Source: Limisphaera sp026417315
GTDB lineage: Bacteria > Verrucomicrobiota > Verrucomicrobiia > Limisphaerales > Limisphaeraceae
Assembly (NCBI RefSeq): GCF_049537125.1
Contig: NZ_JBMVQY010000002.1
Location: 310,001-374,000, forward strand
Reading direction: 5' to 3'
Length of the DNA: 64,000 nucleotides
Within the stretch, counting starts at the first letter, position 1. Each line of letters opens with the position of its first letter. A program made the translations under genes and the position numbers. The notes beneath the pieces were generated by a model. It saw only the letters and a program-made list of their open reading frames with translations, made no database searches and was not told the origin of the DNA. This document shows, one piece after another, positions 60,656-64,000 of this stretch.

Positions 60656-61669
60656 TCATGGGGAATGGGACCTGGCGTAGGTGACCATGGCGTGAAGGTT
60701 TTCCGGGGGCGTGTCCCGGGGCACCTCGCAACCGGCACCCACAATGAAGCGGGCGCCCGCGGCCTGGTGACAGGCGGCCACTGCGGCGGTGACCTCCTCC
60801 GGTGTGCCGTCGCGCAGCACCCGCACCGGGTCCACATTTCCCAGCAGGACCTGCCCGGGGCCCATGGCGGTGCGGCCCTCGGCCATGGGCACAAGAAAGT
60901 CGAGATCCACGATGTGACAGCCCAGTCGCCCCATGCCCGAAAGGATCCTCCGCGTGTTCCCACAGATGTGCAGTCGGGTGCGTCCTCCCAGGGCGCGGAT
61001 GCCGTCCATCAGCCGTTTTTCGTACGGCCAGACGAACGTTTCGTAAAAGCGGGGTCCGACGAGGGAGGCGGCGGCATCGCCCACACCGATGAGGTCGGCC
61101 CCCGCTTCCAACTGCGCCCGTGCGAACCGCAGTTCCATTTCGACCACGAACTCGAACAGATCCCGCACGAAGCCCGGGTCGTCGTAGAAATCGAGCATCA
61201 GGGCGTTGATGCCGCGCAGGTCGGCTGCCTCGGCGACCGGCCCTTCGATCCAGCCCTCCACGAGCAGGTCGCGGCCCACGCGTTCTTTCAAGAGGGCCAC
61301 GGCGCAAACCGCGTTGTGCATGCGCCCTCCGCCAAGGGGATCGGGGATCCGGAGACGCGCCAGGCGCGTTTTGTCGGCCAGCAACGCATCCTCTTCCACC
61401 AGCGCAGCCGGCTGATGATCGAAGAATTCCACCCGCGCGCCGCAGTCGGCTGCCTCCCGCGCGGGATCGGACATCGTATTGACGTAATCGAAGCCGAAGC
61501 GTTCCGCGGTCCGGATTTGGCCCTCGACCAGCACGCGGCAATCCGTGCAGTAGTCGCGATAGCGGGCGCCGATCTGGTCACAGGCGAACATCATGGTGAT
61601 GGGCATGACCGGAAGATGATCCACCGGTTGTCCCTCCAGATGCTTCAGAATCCGTTCACGACCGGTCAT
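60656..61669 (-). CDS. Uroporphyrinogen decarboxylase family / MtaA-CmuA-type corrinoid methyltransferase
   Basis: 337 aa, a TIM-barrel of the UroD family. MTGRERILKHLEGQPVDHLP at the start, MSDPAREAADCGARVEFFDH, VGDAAASLVGPRFYETFVWP, RLHICGNTRRILSG with the zinc-binding His and Cys, and FIVGAGCEVPRDTPPENLHA with the second Cys match the MtaA/MtbA/CmuA subgroup, which transfers methyl groups between a corrinoid protein and a thiol (or tetrahydrofolate). True UroD enzymes lack the zinc pair. The corrinoid protein itself is not in the window. The ATG at 61669 gives the family N-terminus; the longer frame starts in repeat-flanking DNA. Confidence 0.87.
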   Translation of the reverse strand: MTGRERILKHLEGQPVDHLPVMPITMMFACDQIGARYRDYCTDCRVLVEGQIRTAERFGFDYVNTMSDPAREAADCGARVEFFDHQPAALVEEDALLADKTRLARLRIPDPLGGGRMHNAVCAVALLKERVGRDLLVEGWIEGPVAEAADLRGINALMLDFYDDPGFVRDLFEFVVEMELRFARAQLEAGADLIGVGDAAASLVGPRFYETFVWPYEKRLMDGIRALGGRTRLHICGNTRRILSGMGRLGCHIVDLDFLVPMAEGRTAMGPGQVLLGNVDPVRVLRDGTPEEVTAAVAACHQAAGARFIVGAGCEVPRDTPPENLHAMVTYARSHSP

Positions 61670-63071
61670 GGACTCACTTGGGGAAAGCGCCGACGCCGAG
61701 GGTTTGCCAGTGCTCCCCGCCCTGTGGGCGGAGACTCCCTGTTCCCGTTCAAAGAGAGAGACATGGTCGAGAAGCCTTCCGTTCCTTGCCAAGTCGGGGC
61801 GGACGGGCTGCCCCCTAGGCACTGCGGGTCGATGAAAATATCAACGTCGGTGGAGCGGGCACCTCGCATATCCGCATTGGAACGCAAAGCGGAGTCGGTC
61901 GGCAAGTGTTTTGCTCGGGCCGGCCGACGGGAAGGGCCATCGGGGACCCGCGACGGCTACCGGACCCCAAATCCGTAGCCGCCGACGTCAGTCGGCGGAA
62001 CGATTCTCCATCCGCCGCCTTCCGGCGGCGGCTACCGACCGGATTCTGTGCCTCAGCCCACAGATCACGCAGATCACGCAGAATCCTCAAATTCTCCCGC
62101 AGGGCCCGCAGAATGCACTCGATGGAGGGCCCGCGAATCCCACAGAACACGCAGACAGTAAGGACCTGGTTTCCGGAAAGGGGAGAGGACGAAGCCAGGC
62201 GAAAGATTCGCTGCGGCTGCGACACCCCCGCTGTCTCGTAGCCGCCGACGTAAGTCGGCGGATTTCGATCTGGTAGCCACCGACGGTAGCGGGTGGACCA
62301 TGATCAGTCGGCGGACCGATCCAATTCAGGTGTTTTTGCTTCTGCGTAATCTGCGTGCTCTGTGGGCTTTTTCTTTCTGTGTGTTCTGTGGCGTGACTCT
62401 GGTAGCCACCGACGTGAGTCGGTGGAGAGCTCCCTCGAGTTTCGTCCGCCGCCTTCCGGCGGCGGCTACGAGACCCTGAGATCTGTAGCCGCCGATGGGA
62501 ATCGGCGGATTCATTTGGGATCCACTGGCAATCCTGTTCGGAGCAGCCTTTCAGGTCGTGGATCAGTAGCTAGTGCTTGGGTCCGCCGCCTTCCGGCGGC
62601 GGCTACGAAATCCCGAATCCATAGCCGCTGCGGTCAGTCGGCGGACCGATCCTATTCAGGTGTTTTTGCTTCTGCGTAATCTGCGTGCTCTGTGGCGTGA
62701 CTCTGATAGCCACCGACGTAAGTCGGCGGAAGCACTCCAACCGAGGGACAGTCCGCCGCGTTCTTGCGGCGGCTACGAACGGGCGAACTACACGGTTTCC
62801 GCCGGCTGGAGACCGGCGCAGGCACGGCTCGGGAGACCTGTGGCACCGAGGCGCGACGGCAGTCGCTTCAGGAAATCGGCTGCGACGGCGTTCGCAGAGA
62901 GGTTTCCCGTCGAGTGAGTCGGTTCCCGTTCTCTGCGCGGTCTGCGCAATCTGGTTTTCGCTTCCGCGGGGTCTGTGTGATCGGGTGGGCTTTGTCTTCT
63001 GTGTGCCTTGCGGATTTTCGTTTCTGTGGGCTGCAAACCGCGGCTGCGCCGGGTCGGGGCGACCGCCCGTC
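61670..63071. repeat. Intergenic repeat island 8 (largest)
   Basis: Composite double-hairpin elements at 61975-62035, 62402-62469, 62485-62606 (long linker) and 62706-62776; further palindromes at about 62239-62262 and 62270-62295; CTGCGTGTTCTGTGGGCTTT-like units at about 62330-62400, 62660-62700 and 62930-63030. 62800-62840 carries a CCGGCTGGAGACCGGCG hairpin of the second family. I saw no gene in 61823-63071. Confidence 0.83.
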
Positions 63072-63521
63072 TCACTGGGCGCCCGAGCTGCTACCCGGCC
63101 CCGGACGCGGTGGCGGTGCGGGTCGCGAGGGCGCCGGCCTCGGCGGCTGCGCCGGCCGGGGACCGATCCGCACCGAGCGTGCCACCATCCGACCGGTCTC
63201 GTCGCGCACGTAGCTGATGCCCACCTCGTCGCCCACTTTGGCATCCTCCAGGATCGCTGGTTTGCCGTCCTTGGTAATGCGCGTCTCCGAAGTGATGTAC
63301 ACCACCGAGTTGCCCACCTTGATCGTTTTGTGGATTTGGTCGACTTCGGCGATTCGACCGGCCAAGGGGCGGGGTCGGTTCTGAGCCGGAGCGGTTGTTT
63401 GCGACCGACGTTCGCCGGCCGGGGCTGCCGCTTTTGGTTCGGAGCCCTCGCCTCCCAGGAGGATGGGAGCCGCACATCCCAGCATGGCTGCCAGGCCCCA
63501 GATCGCGAAGGTGCGTTTCAT
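63072..63521 (-). CDS. Small secreted DUF5666-like protein
   Basis: 149 aa. MKRTFAIWGLAAMLGCAAPI is a signal peptide, possibly a lipoprotein (LGCAAP). The only folded part, about residues 55-120, reads RIAEVDQIHKTIKVGNSVVY, ITSETRITKDGKPAILEDAK and VGDEVGISYVRDETGRMVAR, the small OB-like domain seen in DUF5666-type secreted proteins of unknown function. The C-terminus is Pro/Arg-rich. The ATG at 63521 was preferred over 63617 because it starts the signal peptide. Confidence 0.78.
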   Translation of the reverse strand: MKRTFAIWGLAAMLGCAAPILLGGEGSEPKAAAPAGERRSQTTAPAQNRPRPLAGRIAEVDQIHKTIKVGNSVVYITSETRITKDGKPAILEDAKVGDEVGISYVRDETGRMVARSVRIGPRPAQPPRPAPSRPAPPPRPGPGSSSGAQ

Positions 63522-63620
63522 GACTCGACTTTTGGCGGTAGGTGACTTGGTTTGCGGGCTCGACGTTGTGCGACGGGCCCTCTGCCGCCTTCCTAGCACC
63601 CTGCGATGCTCCGTCAAGTC

Positions 63621-64000
63621 CTAAGAACGTCGCGGCCTGGCTTTGGCCAGCGGGGTCGGCGACCGGTCCTCTGTTTCCATGGGTTCCTTTTGAAGCTGGC
63701 GCAGGGCTTCCAACACTTCCGCCGCATGGCCCGCGGGCCGCACGCCATGCCAGATCCGACGGATCCGACCCTCGGGATCGATCAGGAATGTTGTCCGGAG
63801 CGTCCCCTCGATCGTTCGGCCCATGAACCGTTTCCGGCCCCAAACCCCGTATTGTTGCACCAGAGAACGGTCCGGGTCGGCGAGCAACAAGAACGGCAAC
63901 CGTTGGCGCTCGGCAAACCGGGCGTGGGAGGCCACCGTATCGGTACTGACACCGATCACCACTGCGCCCAGTTTTTGGAATTGCGCATGGGCGTCGCGGA
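63621..64000 (-). CDS. Peroxiredoxin (AhpC/TSA, Bcp-like), 5' end beyond the window
   Basis: Partial. The visible C-terminal ~125 residues include VVIGVSTDTVASHARFAERQ, FLLLADPDRSLVQQYGVWGR, KRFMGRTIEGTLRTTFLIDP and GRIRRIWHGVRPAGHAAEVL, the second half of a thioredoxin-fold Bcp peroxidase. The peroxidatic Cys lies upstream, outside the window. Such enzymes reduce organic and hydrogen peroxides with thioredoxin. The C-terminal ~20 residues (Ser/Pro/Arg-rich) extend past the fold. Confidence 0.88.
   Translation of the reverse strand, partial: RDAHAQFQKLGAVVIGVSTDTVASHARFAERQRLPFLLLADPDRSLVQQYGVWGRKRFMGRTIEGTLRTTFLIDPEGRIRRIWHGVRPAGHAAEVLEALRQLQKEPMETEDRSPTPLAKARPRRS

Noticed and set aside
1..64000. 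tRNA, rRNA, transposase or phage genes
   Set aside because: None recognised by eye on either strand; a covariance-model search would be needed to exclude short RNAs in the gaps.

Overview
The window is high-GC bacterial DNA and most likely comes from a Verrucomicrobiota genome of the Limisphaera/Pedosphaera type. This is inferred from four proteins ending in VPDxG-like sorting tails, an exosortase, beta-helix proteins ending in FRLRR, and intergenic islands packed with palindromic repeats. I saw no rRNA, tRNA, CRISPR array or transposase.

Most of the window (about 1.0-57.99 kb, all on the + strand) is an exopolysaccharide / exosortase region. 1.0-7.6 kb holds an initiating sugar-phosphate transferase, a Gfo/Idh/MocA sugar dehydrogenase, a DegT aminotransferase, a FemAB-like acyltransferase and a Wzz/Wzc-like chain-length protein. 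8.8-20.3 kb holds a deacetylase-glycosyltransferase fusion, two more deacetylases, two GT2 enzymes, an asparagine-synthase-like protein, another FemAB-like protein and a Wzy-like polymerase. 20.4-28.8 kb holds beta-helix surface proteins (one broken), a FemAB-like gene with a duplicated remnant, and an ATP-grasp ligase. 29.6-39.4 kb holds a Wzx-like flippase, three left-handed beta-helix acyltransferases, a three-gene carrier-protein cassette (acyl-CoA-dehydrogenase-like protein, adenylating ligase, carrier protein), a CapA-like protein and a pyruvyltransferase. 40.1-49.0 kb holds four secreted substrates of the exosortase plus two FemAB-like genes. 51.8-58.0 kb holds a UDP-sugar dehydrogenase, the exosortase and a giant TPR lipoprotein.

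After a strong terminator at 58.06 kb the strand switches. 58.1-61.7 kb on the minus strand encodes a corrinoid-activating ferredoxin/ASKHA protein, an NAD(P)-binding epimerase-like protein and a UroD/MtaA-type methyltransferase. The right edge holds a small secreted protein and a peroxiredoxin cut by the window end.

Three results stand out. (1) The exosortase substrates share a promoter architecture: candidate sigma-54 -24/-12 elements, and for three of the four genes paired upstream copies of a 17-bp motif, GTCGG-N5-TTTACAC. (2) The ligase/carrier protein/dehydrogenase cassette resembles the prolyl-to-pyrrolyl carrier-protein cassette of natural-product pathways, but sits beside LbH acyltransferases in a polysaccharide cluster, suggesting an unusual acyl decoration. 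(3) Two paralogous exosortase substrates carry a Cys/Gln arrangement like that of thioester-domain adhesins. Repeat islands between gene blocks carry composite double-hairpin elements whose arms vary in a compensatory way.
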